From positions 1 through 49,248 of IMG/VR virus record IMGVR_UViG_3300042384_000415: DNA of 49,248 nucleotides. One strand, given 5' to 3'. The stretch's first letter is position 1; every line of letters begins with the position of its first letter. This document shows positions 24,551-32,825 of this stretch, one piece after another. A program made the translations under genes and the position numbers. The notes beneath the pieces are model-generated. The model was not told where the DNA came from and did not search any database. It was given only the letters and a program-made list of their open reading frames with translations. This DNA comes from a virus.

Positions 24551-25880
24551 TTATGTTTATGCGTATTGTGCAGCAAGTCAATGGTCTAATTACGGGCCTG
24601 TTTACAACAGTTTATTCGTCGGTGAAGGCACAACTCTTGCTGCTTGTCAGCAAATTGCGTGTCAGTATTACCCAGGCATACCTGAATGTGGTCAACCAGT
24701 TACGCCGACTCCTCCAGCTTGTTCTGACAGCGTTGAGTTCCAATCCCTTAGCTGTGGCCCTAATCAAAGCGGTTCAGTCAATCAAAGCCGCACTTATCTC
24801 TGTCAAAGCCAGTCTTACACAGGTTGGGTCACTACTTCAAACAATTGTACGGACAACCCCCCAACCTGCACCTACAGCGCCGTCACCGAAGAAAGGCAAG
24901 CCTGTGGGAATAACCAAGTCGGCTCGGTCACGTACAAAAGGGAGCAAAACTGCCCCGACCCCTACGGCTCCCCAGTCGACTCCGGCTGGTTTGAAATTGC
25001 AAGATCGTGTGAACCAGCTCCTGCAACGTGCCAAAGCTCTGCTGAAAATAGGGGCGTAAGTTGTCCCGTAAACTTTTCTGGCTCAATTACAGAGACCAAT
25101 ACCTACACTTGTCCAGATCCCTACGGGAATCCTGTGGCAAGTGGCTGGGTTACGTCAAGCAATTCCTGTACGCCAGATCCAGCAACCTGCATAACTTCAA
25201 CGCAAGTGCAGACACTAGCTTGTCAAGAGGGATTCGTAGGGTCAATAACACAAAACAGAACGTCATCTTGTGCGACACCGTACAGCGAGCCTATGTGGTC
25301 GGACTGGGCAACAACACAAGATACTTGCGTAATGAGCGCGACCAATCCAACAAATATGAGCAGTCCGGTCAATCCAGCGAGCCCATTAAGTTTGCCACCA
25401 CCGCCCCCACCGGAACCACCGCCACCGCCCCCAGAACCACCTCCGGCAGAGGCAGCTCCTCCTCCAGAGGCACCGCCAGCAGAAGCAGCACCGCCTCCGG
25501 CAGCGGCTCCAGCATCATCTTCAACGTCAGTGCCAACGTCACAGCCCACCGTGAATACGACTCCGTTGCCGACCACCTCTGGTGGCAGTACGCAGAGTAC
25601 ACCGCAGCAAATACCGAAAGGCAAGGAACTAGTCCCAGGGTTTGGACTAGTAATGAGCCTAGATATTTTAAACAAGCCGATGCAGAATCAAGAGATGCAG
25701 TTGAACGACGCACTGGCATACCAGCAGGAGTTACCATATGAGCTTAGAGGAAATCAAGGAGCCCTTCTCCAACTTATCACCGAAAGCAATATTTCTGACG
25801 CTTTCAATAATCTTGCCAATGATAGGTGGGACAGCCTACGTAGGAATAACGACTTACAACCGAGTTATAGCGGCGACTGA
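24465..25880 (+). CDS. Exported Cys-repeat, Pro-rich protein
   Basis: I place the start at ATG 24465 (AAAGG upstream), giving 471 residues; TTG 24486 would give a neater signal peptide. Residues ~13-33 (KISFLSLLCLILLRSSYVYA) form a signal peptide or anchor. Next come four Cys-rich repeats of about 52 residues with motifs such as CPDPYG-x-P-V and SGW, in a thrombospondin-like spacing. A long Pro/Ala/Glu linker follows (PPPPPPEPPPPPPEPPP and similar) and a polar C-terminus. The gene overlaps the preceding one by 86 bases and the following one by 143 bases. Regular Cys spacing strongly supports this frame over two other open frames. Function unknown; a periplasm-spanning or surface protein is plausible. 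Confidence 0.72.
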   Translation: MIYIHNGLRKYTVKISFLSLLCLILLRSSYVYAYCAASQWSNYGPVYNSLFVGEGTTLAACQQIACQYYPGIPECGQPVTPTPPACSDSVEFQSLSCGPNQSGSVNQSRTYLCQSQSYTGWVTTSNNCTDNPPTCTYSAVTEERQACGNNQVGSVTYKREQNCPDPYGSPVDSGWFEIARSCEPAPATCQSSAENRGVSCPVNFSGSITETNTYTCPDPYGNPVASGWVTSSNSCTPDPATCITSTQVQTLACQEGFVGSITQNRTSSCATPYSEPMWSDWATTQDTCVMSATNPTNMSSPVNPASPLSLPPPPPPEPPPPPPEPPPAEAAPPPEAPPAEAAPPPAAAPASSSTSVPTSQPTVNTTPLPTTSGGSTQSTPQQIPKGKELVPGFGLVMSLDILNKPMQNQEMQLNDALAYQQELPYELRGNQGALLQLITESNISDAFNNLANDRWDSLRRNNDLQPSYSGD

Positions 25881-26208
25881 AGCTATTGAGGCTGCCAAGC
25901 CTTATGATGATGCTGAATTACGTGCAGAAGTAAACGCGTTAAAAGTGCAGCTTGCCGCACAACAACAGTCTGTAAACACTGTTAAAGATGGCATGGTTAC
26001 AACGTCTAACCAACTTGTGTCTATGCAAGAAAAAGTGTCTAACGCTTTAGGTACTGCTAACGAAGCCAAGGCCATTACAAACGGCAATGTTCGTGAGACT
26101 GCAGCGTCTTTACTCGGTGTGCGTGAGGAAATGAAAGCCACCCGTGAAGGCATTGAATCACAACTTAAAGCTCTTAAACGGGCGACCAGCAACCCACTAG
26201 GAAATTAA
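25738..26208 (+). CDS. Membrane-anchored coiled-coil protein (spanin-like topology)
   Basis: The 156-residue protein has a short cytoplasmic start (MSLEEIKEPFSNLSPK), one membrane segment (AIFLTLSIILPMIGGTAYVG), then a long coiled coil rich in Ala/Gln/Glu up to the end. This N-in, single TM, periplasmic helical layout is like inner-membrane spanins (Rz), though sequence identity to any spanin family is not seen. AGGAG lies before the ATG inside the upstream gene. It directly precedes the holin. It could also be a virion membrane protein. Confidence 0.7.
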   Translation: MSLEEIKEPFSNLSPKAIFLTLSIILPMIGGTAYVGITTYNRVIAATEAIEAAKPYDDAELRAEVNALKVQLAAQQQSVNTVKDGMVTTSNQLVSMQEKVSNALGTANEAKAITNGNVRETAASLLGVREEMKATREGIESQLKALKRATSNPLGN

Positions 26209-26210
26209 TT

Positions 26211-26708
26211 ATGTTATCTATTATCTCAGGTTTATTAGGTATTGGATCTTCTGCCCTACCAAGTATCTTAGGTTTCTTTCAACAGAAAGGCGACCAAAAA
26301 CATGAAATGGCTATGGCTCGTTTGCAGACAGAACGTGAAGCTGCTATGGCTGCCGCTGGCTATGCCTCACAAGAAAAGATTGAGGCCATCAAGTTAGATG
26401 AGATTGAGGTTCAAACTTACGCGCAAGAACGCGAGGCTTTGTATACCCACGACATGAAAATGATGGACAAGGCTTCTCAAGGTGTTGTAGACTTGAACGC
26501 TAAAGTTCGCCCATACATTGCATTCACCTTTGTTGGTTTGCTAGTACTAGTTGATTTGGTAGGCCTTGGCTGGGCTATCTATACTGGTGTAGAATTTACT
26601 ACTGCAATGGGCTTAGTGTTTTCCGATGACGAAATGGCGATTGTAAGCTCAATTATTGGCTTCTACTTTGGTTCACGTCAATGGGAAAAGCATCGTGAAG
26701 GCAAGTAA
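26211..26708 (+). CDS. Holin, 3-TM superfamily (GTA holin-like)
   Basis: A 165-residue protein with an N-terminal hydrophobic stretch (MLSIISGLLGIGSSALPSIL), a charged middle helix (QTEREAAMAAAGYASQEKI), then KVRPYIAFTFVGLLVLVDLV with a second membrane helix and a third one in DEMAIVSSIIGFYFGSRQ. The 'V-R-P-x-x-A' followed by a TM and ending 'G-x-x-F-G-S-R' is the signature of the holin_3TMs family. It would form the membrane lesion that lets endolysin reach the peptidoglycan. The endolysin start lies within its last codons. Confidence 0.85.
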   Translation: MLSIISGLLGIGSSALPSILGFFQQKGDQKHEMAMARLQTEREAAMAAAGYASQEKIEAIKLDEIEVQTYAQEREALYTHDMKMMDKASQGVVDLNAKVRPYIAFTFVGLLVLVDLVGLGWAIYTGVEFTTAMGLVFSDDEMAIVSSIIGFYFGSRQWEKHREGK

Positions 26709-27189
26709 AGAACTACTTAAAATGCTGAAGCACCATGAGGGCGTTAGGTATAAACCATACCAATGTCCGGCTAAACTCTGGACTATAGGCGTCGGGAGTG
26801 TAATGTATCCTGAGCAAGCAAAGATACCGTCAAGTGTAGAGGGCATGGCCAGACGTAAAGCATGGCCATTAAAGCCTGAAGACAATCGCAGATGGAGTGA
26901 GGAAGAAGTTGACAAGTTACTGGCTAAGGATGTCGCCCGATTTGAACGAGGGCTTGAACGTTATTTACCTATACGACTTTCACAGAATGAATACGATGCT
27001 ATTCTTAGCTTTTGCTTTAATCTTGGTCTTGGTACATTTCAGCGGTCAACCCTCCGTCAGGCGCTTTTGCGTGGGGATAAAGCAGGTGCTATTCAAAGCC
27101 TTCTCAAGTATAATAAAGCCGGTGGTAAAGTCCTCAAAGGGCTAGACAATCGCCGCAAAGACGAAGCAGCTTTATTTAGGAAAGAATAA
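26695..27189 (+). CDS. Endolysin, GH24 lysozyme (E-C-T catalytic triad)
   Basis: The frame is open from 26656, but GTG 26695 with GGGAAAAG just before it gives MKASKELLKMLKHHEG, 164 residues, which matches the family length. Cleaves peptidoglycan glycan strands. Catalytic pattern: Glu15, eight residues, Cys24, five residues, Thr30 (HHEGVRYKPYQCPAKLWTIG), the known E-8-D/C-5-T motif, with Cys in place of the T4 lysozyme Asp. C-terminal NLGLGTFQRSTLRQALLRGD and GLDNRRKDEAALF are typical GH24. No signal or SAR domain, so release must rely on the holin. An ATG 27 bases downstream is an alternative start. Confidence 0.88.
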   Translation: MKASKELLKMLKHHEGVRYKPYQCPAKLWTIGVGSVMYPEQAKIPSSVEGMARRKAWPLKPEDNRRWSEEEVDKLLAKDVARFERGLERYLPIRLSQNEYDAILSFCFNLGLGTFQRSTLRQALLRGDKAGAIQSLLKYNKAGGKVLKGLDNRRKDEAALFRKE

Positions 27190-27190
27190 C

Positions 27191-29050
27191 ATGCCATTAT
27201 TACGTTTAGCTTTAAAGCCTGGTATTGACAAACAAAACACCGAATACGGTGCCGAAGGCGGCTGGACGGATTGTGACTACGTGCGTTTCCAATATGGCCT
27301 GCCAGAGAAGACTGGTGGCTGGATTCATTTTAATGATGAGGCCCAATACCTAATTGGTATGCCTAGTGAAGTATTTACATGGAACGCCTTGAACGGTGTT
27401 CCTTACTCAATTATAGGCACTGACAGGAAGCTATACGCTTTTATTAATAGTAGCTGGGTGGATGTCACCCCTATTCGTTATGTAGATACTTCTGCTTCTT
27501 TTGATACCGTAGACACAAGCAATGTAGTGACTGTAAACAGCATCGTCCATGGCGCAAGTCCCGGCGACTTTGTTACGTTTACAGGTGTTACAGGTAATCC
27601 AGGCGGTATCCCAAATGCCAGTCTTGCTCAAGAATTTGAAATACAAAACGTACTAGGCGATAACGCCTATACTATATTGTCTCCTGTTCCAGCAACTGCT
27701 ACGGTATTGGACGCAGGAAATGCAACAGCCACATATCAAATCAGCGTTGGTTCTGACCTTAGCTACTTTAACTACGGCTGGGGCACAGCAACCTGGGGTC
27801 TTTCTACATGGGGCACGCCCCGCGAATCAGGGACCACTAAAGGCAAGTCTCTCCTATCTCGCGTATGGCAGTTTGACTCGTACGGTGAAAATGTTATCTG
27901 TCAATTAGTAGGTGGCGGAACATACATTTGGGAGATAGCTGGAGGAATCGTATCTAGGGCCCACCAAATTGTAGGCGCACCTACTACTAGTACTTATGCT
28001 TTGATTTCTACTCCTGATCGCCACTTAGTCTGCTTTGGTACAGAGACCGTAATTGGTGACGATACAACACAAGACCCTATGTATGTAAGGTTTTCTAACC
28101 AGGAAGACATCGGCTCTTTTGAGGCTTCTGCCACTAACACGGCAGGGGGTCAACGTCTTAACGATGGTAGTCGGATTATTTCCTCTATTCGTTCACGTGG
28201 TCAAATGCTCATATTCACAGATACTGCCTTACACGGGATGCAGTACATTGGCCCTCCATACACGTTTGGTTTCTCTCAATTAGGTTCTAATTGTGGTTGT
28301 ATCGGACCTCATGCAGCGGTGGACGTAAACGGCGTAGCCATGTGGATGGGCGTTGAGGCATTCTATGTGTTTGATGGTACGGTTAAAAAAATCGCATGTA
28401 CTGTTCAAGACTACATATTTAATGACATTAATCTAATTCAGGCTCAAAAAGTAACGGCAGGCGTAAACTCCCAGTTTAATGAGGTTACATGGTGGTATTG
28501 CTCATTTACTTCTGATTACATTGACAGATACGTATCCTTTAACTATCTTGAAAATACATGGGCTATTGGCACTATGCCTAGAACAGCTTGGGTAGACGTA
28601 GGTACTTACTCAAGGCCCGTGGCCACAGAGTACTTCTACGATAGCGATGCAACGCCTGTTGACCCTATACAAGGGCTAACGGCAGGTAGGTCACTTGTCT
28701 ATACCCAAGAAACAGGTAAAAATGCCATTGAAGAACCTATCCGTTCATACCTCCGTTCAGGTTATTTTGACATTGGCGATGGCGACAACATGATATTCAT
28801 GAAACGCTTTATACCTGACTACAAGAACTTTGTCGGAAATTTAACTATCCACCTATTGCTACGCGCCTTCCCATCTGCCGCAGCAAGCACAAGTTCTTTA
28901 GACCCTTACATTATTACGCCAACCACACAAAAAGTAGATACCCGTGCGCGCGGCAGACAAATAGCCGTCAGTATGGAAAATGAGACTCACGACGGGAACT
29001 GGCGCTTTGGTACGTTGCGCGTGGATATCCAACCGGATGGCCTACGATGA
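27191..29050 (+). CDS. Tail hub / packaged-DNA stabilisation protein, P22 gp10-like
   Basis: A 619-residue protein starting MPLLRLALKPGIDKQNTEYG, then TDCDYVRFQYGLPEKTGGWI, DRKLYAF, TWGLSTWG, a region with WQFDSYGENVICQ, and LHGMQYIGPPYTFGFSQLGS and DVNGVAMWMG. This is the pattern of P22 gp10-like hub proteins, which close the podovirus neck below the gp4 ring; they are beta-propeller-like. It lies after the lysis genes and before the ejection genes. The stop overlaps the next ATG. Confidence 0.82.
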   Translation: MPLLRLALKPGIDKQNTEYGAEGGWTDCDYVRFQYGLPEKTGGWIHFNDEAQYLIGMPSEVFTWNALNGVPYSIIGTDRKLYAFINSSWVDVTPIRYVDTSASFDTVDTSNVVTVNSIVHGASPGDFVTFTGVTGNPGGIPNASLAQEFEIQNVLGDNAYTILSPVPATATVLDAGNATATYQISVGSDLSYFNYGWGTATWGLSTWGTPRESGTTKGKSLLSRVWQFDSYGENVICQLVGGGTYIWEIAGGIVSRAHQIVGAPTTSTYALISTPDRHLVCFGTETVIGDDTTQDPMYVRFSNQEDIGSFEASATNTAGGQRLNDGSRIISSIRSRGQMLIFTDTALHGMQYIGPPYTFGFSQLGSNCGCIGPHAAVDVNGVAMWMGVEAFYVFDGTVKKIACTVQDYIFNDINLIQAQKVTAGVNSQFNEVTWWYCSFTSDYIDRYVSFNYLENTWAIGTMPRTAWVDVGTYSRPVATEYFYDSDATPVDPIQGLTAGRSLVYTQETGKNAIEEPIRSYLRSGYFDIGDGDNMIFMKRFIPDYKNFVGNLTIHLLLRAFPSAAASTSSLDPYIITPTTQKVDTRARGRQIAVSMENETHDGNWRFGTLRVDIQPDGLR

Positions 29051-29223
29051 GTAAAATCAATAACGTACGTTTGCCCAACGCGGTGGCTACTTCCTACAGC
29101 CCAGAGCAGTTCAACCAGCTTGTTCGGTCCTTGGAGCAAGTCGTATTGCAACTTAACAGTAATTACACCCCTAACGTATCGGAGAATAAGAACGAGGCTT
29201 TAACCTGGTTCTTTAGCAGCTAA
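29047..29223 (+). CDS. Small hypothetical protein between hub and structural genes
   Basis: ATG 29047 overlaps the hub stop (ATGA) and the frame runs 58 residues to TAA at 29221-29223, which itself overlaps the next ATG. The sequence begins MSKINNVRLPNAVATSYSPE, continues with a short helix QFNQLVRSLEQVVLQLNSN and ends ALTWFFSS. The double overlap and the helix-then-NY pattern, common in small aquatic phage proteins before fibre-like genes, support it as real. Function unknown. Confidence 0.7.
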   Translation: MSKINNVRLPNAVATSYSPEQFNQLVRSLEQVVLQLNSNYTPNVSENKNEALTWFFSS

Positions 29224-29561
29224 TGGCAAACCTATATAAACGGTATTATAAAGATTTTAGTGGAGCAACTACAGAAAACATATTGACTGTACCGGACGCC
29301 ACTACGGCTATTGTCAAGTCCATTATTGTGGCAAATCCAACTGCTGCGGCTATCAGCGTGACGGCTGTTTATGCTCCTTTAGGAGCAGGTACATTAACTG
29401 TTGCGCCTACTCTGGCTGTTGCCGCTAACTCATATTTGGACCTACTGTCGGGGAAAGTCGCAGGACCTTTGATATTAGAATCAACGGACATATTAAAAAT
29501 TACATCTACCGCAGCTGATTTAAACGTAACTGTTTCTGCATTACTTGTAGACAGAAACTAG
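29223..29561 (+). CDS. Small structural protein
   Basis: A 112-residue Ala/Thr/Val-rich beta protein: MANLYKRYYKDFSGATTENI, then ATTAIVKSIIVANPTAAAIS, a strand-rich middle and ESTDILKITSTAADLNVTVS at the end. The pattern 'I-V-x-S-I-x-V-x-N' followed by 'L-x-S-x-D-x-L' occurs in small virion proteins next to ejection and hub genes. TAATG coupling with the preceding 58-residue gene. Function unknown. Confidence 0.7.
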   Translation: MANLYKRYYKDFSGATTENILTVPDATTAIVKSIIVANPTAAAISVTAVYAPLGAGTLTVAPTLAVAANSYLDLLSGKVAGPLILESTDILKITSTAADLNVTVSALLVDRN

Positions 29562-29589
29562 TAAAATAGCTCATAATTACAACATCTTC

Positions 29590-29622
29590 GCCTCCCTTAC
29601 CGAGGTGCGGCCCTGTGAGGCC
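29590..29622 (+). other. Short intergenic region with competing inverted repeats
   Basis: The 87-base gap before the first ejection gene holds CCTC (29591-29594) facing GAGG (29602-29605), and GGCC (29609-29612) facing GGCC (29619-29622); GCCTC at 29590-29594 can also pair with GAGGC at 29617-29621. The alternative pairings could form a leader fold. No T tract follows, so it is not an intrinsic terminator. No promoter is evident. Confidence 0.25.
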
Positions 29623-29648
29623 ATTTATGTATTTGGGAAAGGTTAAAC

Positions 29649-31580
29649 ATGGCAGAAGAAATGCAAGGAATCATGGCATTGCCCGAAGGGCAACCTCAAG
29701 AACCGCAAGGTCAAATTGATCCGACTAAGTTTAGTCCGGTCATTGAAAGCTATGCTAAAAATAGCCCTCGTGAGTTTAATAAAGACATCTTAGGTGGCAT
29801 TGCAGAAGTAGACCCTGCACTAGCTGACCAATTCATCCGTGAACTAGCTTCAATGGATTTACCGCCTGACGCAATTGATGCGTTACAGGAAATGGTGGAC
29901 GGTATCCTTGCTGCTCCTCAAGACTATGCAGAAGACCGTATGGGTCTTTTAGCTGAAGGCGTGCCAGAGGATTTGCTTCCAGAACAATTTGACCCTGCAT
30001 TCTTTGCAGCGCTTAACTTAGCCCTTGACCAATTAGAACTTCACAGAGCACCGGAACCGGCTGTTCCAGCATTTGCTGATGGCGGCATTATTAATGCCAA
30101 AACCATCTCACAAGAACTTTCAAAAATGGGTCGTAATGGCGATACCATGTTGGCCCATATTACTCCTGGTGAAGCAGCTCTTTTACGTAGCCGTGGGGGT
30201 AGTGGCACAATTAACCCTGTAACAGGTCTTCCAGAATACTTCCTTAAGAAAGCGTTTAAGAAGATAGGTAAAGCAGTTAAAGGCGTTGCAAAAGGTATTG
30301 GCAAGGTAGTTAAAGGTATTGCAAGTAGTACGATTGGCAAGATTGTTCTTACCATGGCCGCTGTGTACTTTATGGGTCCAGCAGGTTTTAACTTAGCCAC
30401 TAACATGGGTATTACCAATGCAGCTCTTGCTACGGGTGTAAACACATTTGCCGGCAGTACCCTTGTTAACCTTGCTTCAGGTCAAAAACTAGGACAGGCT
30501 ATCAAAGGTGGTATTGTTGCAGGTGCCATGGCAGGGGCTACTACAGGTATAATGAAGTCCTTTGGCCCAGCTACTCCTGCTCCTATTACAGAGGGCAGCT
30601 TTACTCCTGTTAATGCTCCTGCTGCTCCAGATTTAAGCACCTTATCCGCACCTCCTGCTGCTCCTATTCCTGACGTAACTACATATGATGTTTCTCAGGG
30701 AATACAGGGGCTTCCAGTAGAGAATGTGTACAACAATGCGGCTCCTGACTTTAATGTGGCTCCAGTGGCTCCAGCACCAATGCCCACGGCCCCAGTGACA
30801 GCGGCGCCTGCAATAAATGCGCCTACCCCTACTTCAATCACTACACCAGCTCCTATTACAGAAGGCGGCTTTACTCCAAATGCTGCTTACAAACCCCCTA
30901 CTCCAGGTGTAATGGACTTAGTAAAAGATGGTAAATACGGCGATGCGGCTTCTGCAGCGTGGAAAAACATTTCTCCTTCTGGCATTCAAGCCGAAGGCAC
31001 TGCCGCTGCTCAACAGGCAGGACTAGATGCAGTTAAAGCACTTCCTGCAGGTACTCCTAATGCTGTTATTAGTAGTGTGTATGAAAAAGCCTACAGTGCA
31101 GCAATGCCTGGCTTATTGTCTACTTACGGTCCAGTAGCCGCTCTAGGTCTTGGCGCTGCTTATTTAGGTGGCGCATTTAAACCTATTCCAGCCGAGCCTC
31201 CTGCTAATGCAGACATGTTCAAGACTACAGGTCAAGACCTACTTGATAGATACCCTGAAAAATACGGCGCCACTTTTGGTGGAGTGCGTAGTACGTATTC
31301 CGCAAACCCTTATGAAAGCATGTATTCTGCCTATAAAACAGTACCTGCTCCAGTTGGTTTAGCCAAAGGTGGTATTGCATCACTTGAGGACTTCCCTCGT
31401 AAGACAGGTCCAATAGATGGTCCAGGTACCGGTACTTCTGATTCTGTTCCAGCGATGTTATCCGATGGTGAATTTGTGTTTACGGCTAAGGCAGTACGTG
31501 CCATGGGCCAAGGATCACGTAGAAAGGGCGCTAAACGTATGTACGCCTTAATGAAACAACTCGAAAAGAGAGGAAAATAA
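29649..31580 (+). CDS. Internal virion / ejection protein with membrane-active segment
   Basis: A 643-residue protein. The N-terminal ~140 residues are acidic and helical. Then FADGGIINAKTISQELSKMG and MLAHITPGEAALLRSRGGSG lead into a Lys/Gly amphipathic region (KAFKKIGKAVKGVAKGIGK), hydrophobic helices (IVLTMAAVYFMGP, GGIVAGAMAGATTGIM), a Pro/Ala/Thr-rich linker and a C-terminus with SDSVPAMLSDGEFVFTAKAV. The 'aDGEFVf.a.avrg.G' end and the Gly/Lys amphipathic helix are typical of podovirus ejection proteins that cross the host envelope with the DNA. First of four such genes in a row. Confidence 0.72.
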   Translation: MAEEMQGIMALPEGQPQEPQGQIDPTKFSPVIESYAKNSPREFNKDILGGIAEVDPALADQFIRELASMDLPPDAIDALQEMVDGILAAPQDYAEDRMGLLAEGVPEDLLPEQFDPAFFAALNLALDQLELHRAPEPAVPAFADGGIINAKTISQELSKMGRNGDTMLAHITPGEAALLRSRGGSGTINPVTGLPEYFLKKAFKKIGKAVKGVAKGIGKVVKGIASSTIGKIVLTMAAVYFMGPAGFNLATNMGITNAALATGVNTFAGSTLVNLASGQKLGQAIKGGIVAGAMAGATTGIMKSFGPATPAPITEGSFTPVNAPAAPDLSTLSAPPAAPIPDVTTYDVSQGIQGLPVENVYNNAAPDFNVAPVAPAPMPTAPVTAAPAINAPTPTSITTPAPITEGGFTPNAAYKPPTPGVMDLVKDGKYGDAASAAWKNISPSGIQAEGTAAAQQAGLDAVKALPAGTPNAVISSVYEKAYSAAMPGLLSTYGPVAALGLGAAYLGGAFKPIPAEPPANADMFKTTGQDLLDRYPEKYGATFGGVRSTYSANPYESMYSAYKTVPAPVGLAKGGIASLEDFPRKTGPIDGPGTGTSDSVPAMLSDGEFVFTAKAVRAMGQGSRRKGAKRMYALMKQLEKRGK

Positions 31581-32816
31581 ATGGCTGTCGATACCAGTAC
31601 CCAGATAGTACGTGAATCGCCTGAAATTGAGGCACGTAAATTAGCCTTAATGGATGAGGCTAAACGCCTATACGAAACTAAACTAAATCTCCCTGCCCAA
31701 GAGGCAGCAGGCTTATCCGCTACTACTCTTCGAGCCTCTGATTTGGCTACACAAGGCGTAGGCGCATGGCAACCTTACCTAGATGCTGGTTCTCAAGGCA
31801 TCACGCAAGGACAAAACCTTGTACAACAAGGTGCGGATGTGGCAACAGGTATTAACGCTGCCCCAGGCTTTGCTACAGCGCAGGGTACCATGGGCCAAGC
31901 TTCTAATTTAGCTGGAGGCATTGTAGGTGCAGGTACTCCTGGCCAAACAGCTGCAATGACTTCTTTAGGTCAAGGCATTCAAGGTTATAATGCGGCTACT
32001 GGGGGCTACGATACGGCCACTACTCAGCGCTTCATGAACCCGTACCAAGAAATGGTGACACAAAATGCATTGAAAGAGATGCGTCGTCAAGGTGACATAG
32101 CCAGCCAAGGTACTGCGGCTCAAGCAGTAAGAGCGGGTGCGTTTGGCGGTACTCGTGAAGGCGTGCAACGTGCTGAGCAAGAACGCAACTTACAAGACTT
32201 GATGTCACAACGTATTTTCCAAGACTTATCTGCTAATTATGGCCAAGCTCAAACAGCAGGCATGACCGCGTATGAACAAGAGCAGCAACGTCAATTGGCA
32301 GCAGCAAGTGGCCTTACTAATGCAGGTATTGCACAAAGTAACGTAGGCAGTGCTTTGGCTAACATCTACACCAATGCAGCAGGTCAAACAGCTAACATTG
32401 GCCAAGGCATTGGCTCCTTAACTTCTCAAGAAGCTAACATTGACTTGAATAAAGCCAATACTTTAGGTACTCTTGGTTCTAACATAGGTGCGTTAGGCAC
32501 GCAACAAGCAGCTATCGGAGAGGCCACTCAACGTGCAGGTATGAATGACGTTAATTTATTATCAGGCATAGGTTCTATTGAGCAACAAAATGCTCAGAAT
32601 CAACTGGATGCAATTCGTAATACGAAGTTACAAGAAGCAATGGCGCCGTATCAACAACTAGGTTATATGTCCGACATCTATAAAGGTGCTCCTACTTCTC
32701 AGATGTCTATGACCTCTACTAGTGCGCCAAGCCCTTCTACCTTTCAAACAGTAGCAGGTACGGTGATAGGTGGCGTTACAACAGCAGCTGCAGCAAATAA
32801 AGCCGGTTTATTCTAA
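31581..32816 (+). CDS. Internal virion / ejection protein, Gln-Ala-rich
   Basis: A 411-residue protein starting directly after the preceding stop. It is rich in Gln, Ala, Gly and Asn: DAGSQGITQGQNLVQQGADV, then RFMNPYQEMVTQNALKEMRR, AVRAGAFGGTREGVQRAEQE and RIFQDLSANYGQAQTAGMTA. The 'F-M-N-P-Y-x-x-x-V' and 'G-A-F-G-G-x-R-x-x-x-x-x-A-E' patterns identify a family of marine phage internal/ejection proteins. The C-terminus ends in a short hydrophobic stretch. It probably enters the cell with DNA. Confidence 0.72.
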   Translation: MAVDTSTQIVRESPEIEARKLALMDEAKRLYETKLNLPAQEAAGLSATTLRASDLATQGVGAWQPYLDAGSQGITQGQNLVQQGADVATGINAAPGFATAQGTMGQASNLAGGIVGAGTPGQTAAMTSLGQGIQGYNAATGGYDTATTQRFMNPYQEMVTQNALKEMRRQGDIASQGTAAQAVRAGAFGGTREGVQRAEQERNLQDLMSQRIFQDLSANYGQAQTAGMTAYEQEQQRQLAAASGLTNAGIAQSNVGSALANIYTNAAGQTANIGQGIGSLTSQEANIDLNKANTLGTLGSNIGALGTQQAAIGEATQRAGMNDVNLLSGIGSIEQQNAQNQLDAIRNTKLQEAMAPYQQLGYMSDIYKGAPTSQMSMTSTSAPSPSTFQTVAGTVIGGVTTAAAANKAGLF

Positions 32817-32825
32817 GGAAATACC

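Noticed and set aside
24211-24576. 121-codon minus-strand frame across the exported protein gene
   Set aside because: Antisense to a convincing signal-peptide protein, no regulatory signals.
25223-25737. Two open frames of 150 and 122 codons on the minus strand
   Set aside because: They are antisense to the polyproline/alanine codons, giving Gly/Ala runs, and lack start signals; stop codons are rare here simply because of base composition.
25061-25741. 226-codon open frame on the plus strand within the Cys-repeat gene
   Set aside because: Composition (Ser/Arg/Thr runs) mirrors the Pro/Ala codons of the main frame, and there is no ribosome site.
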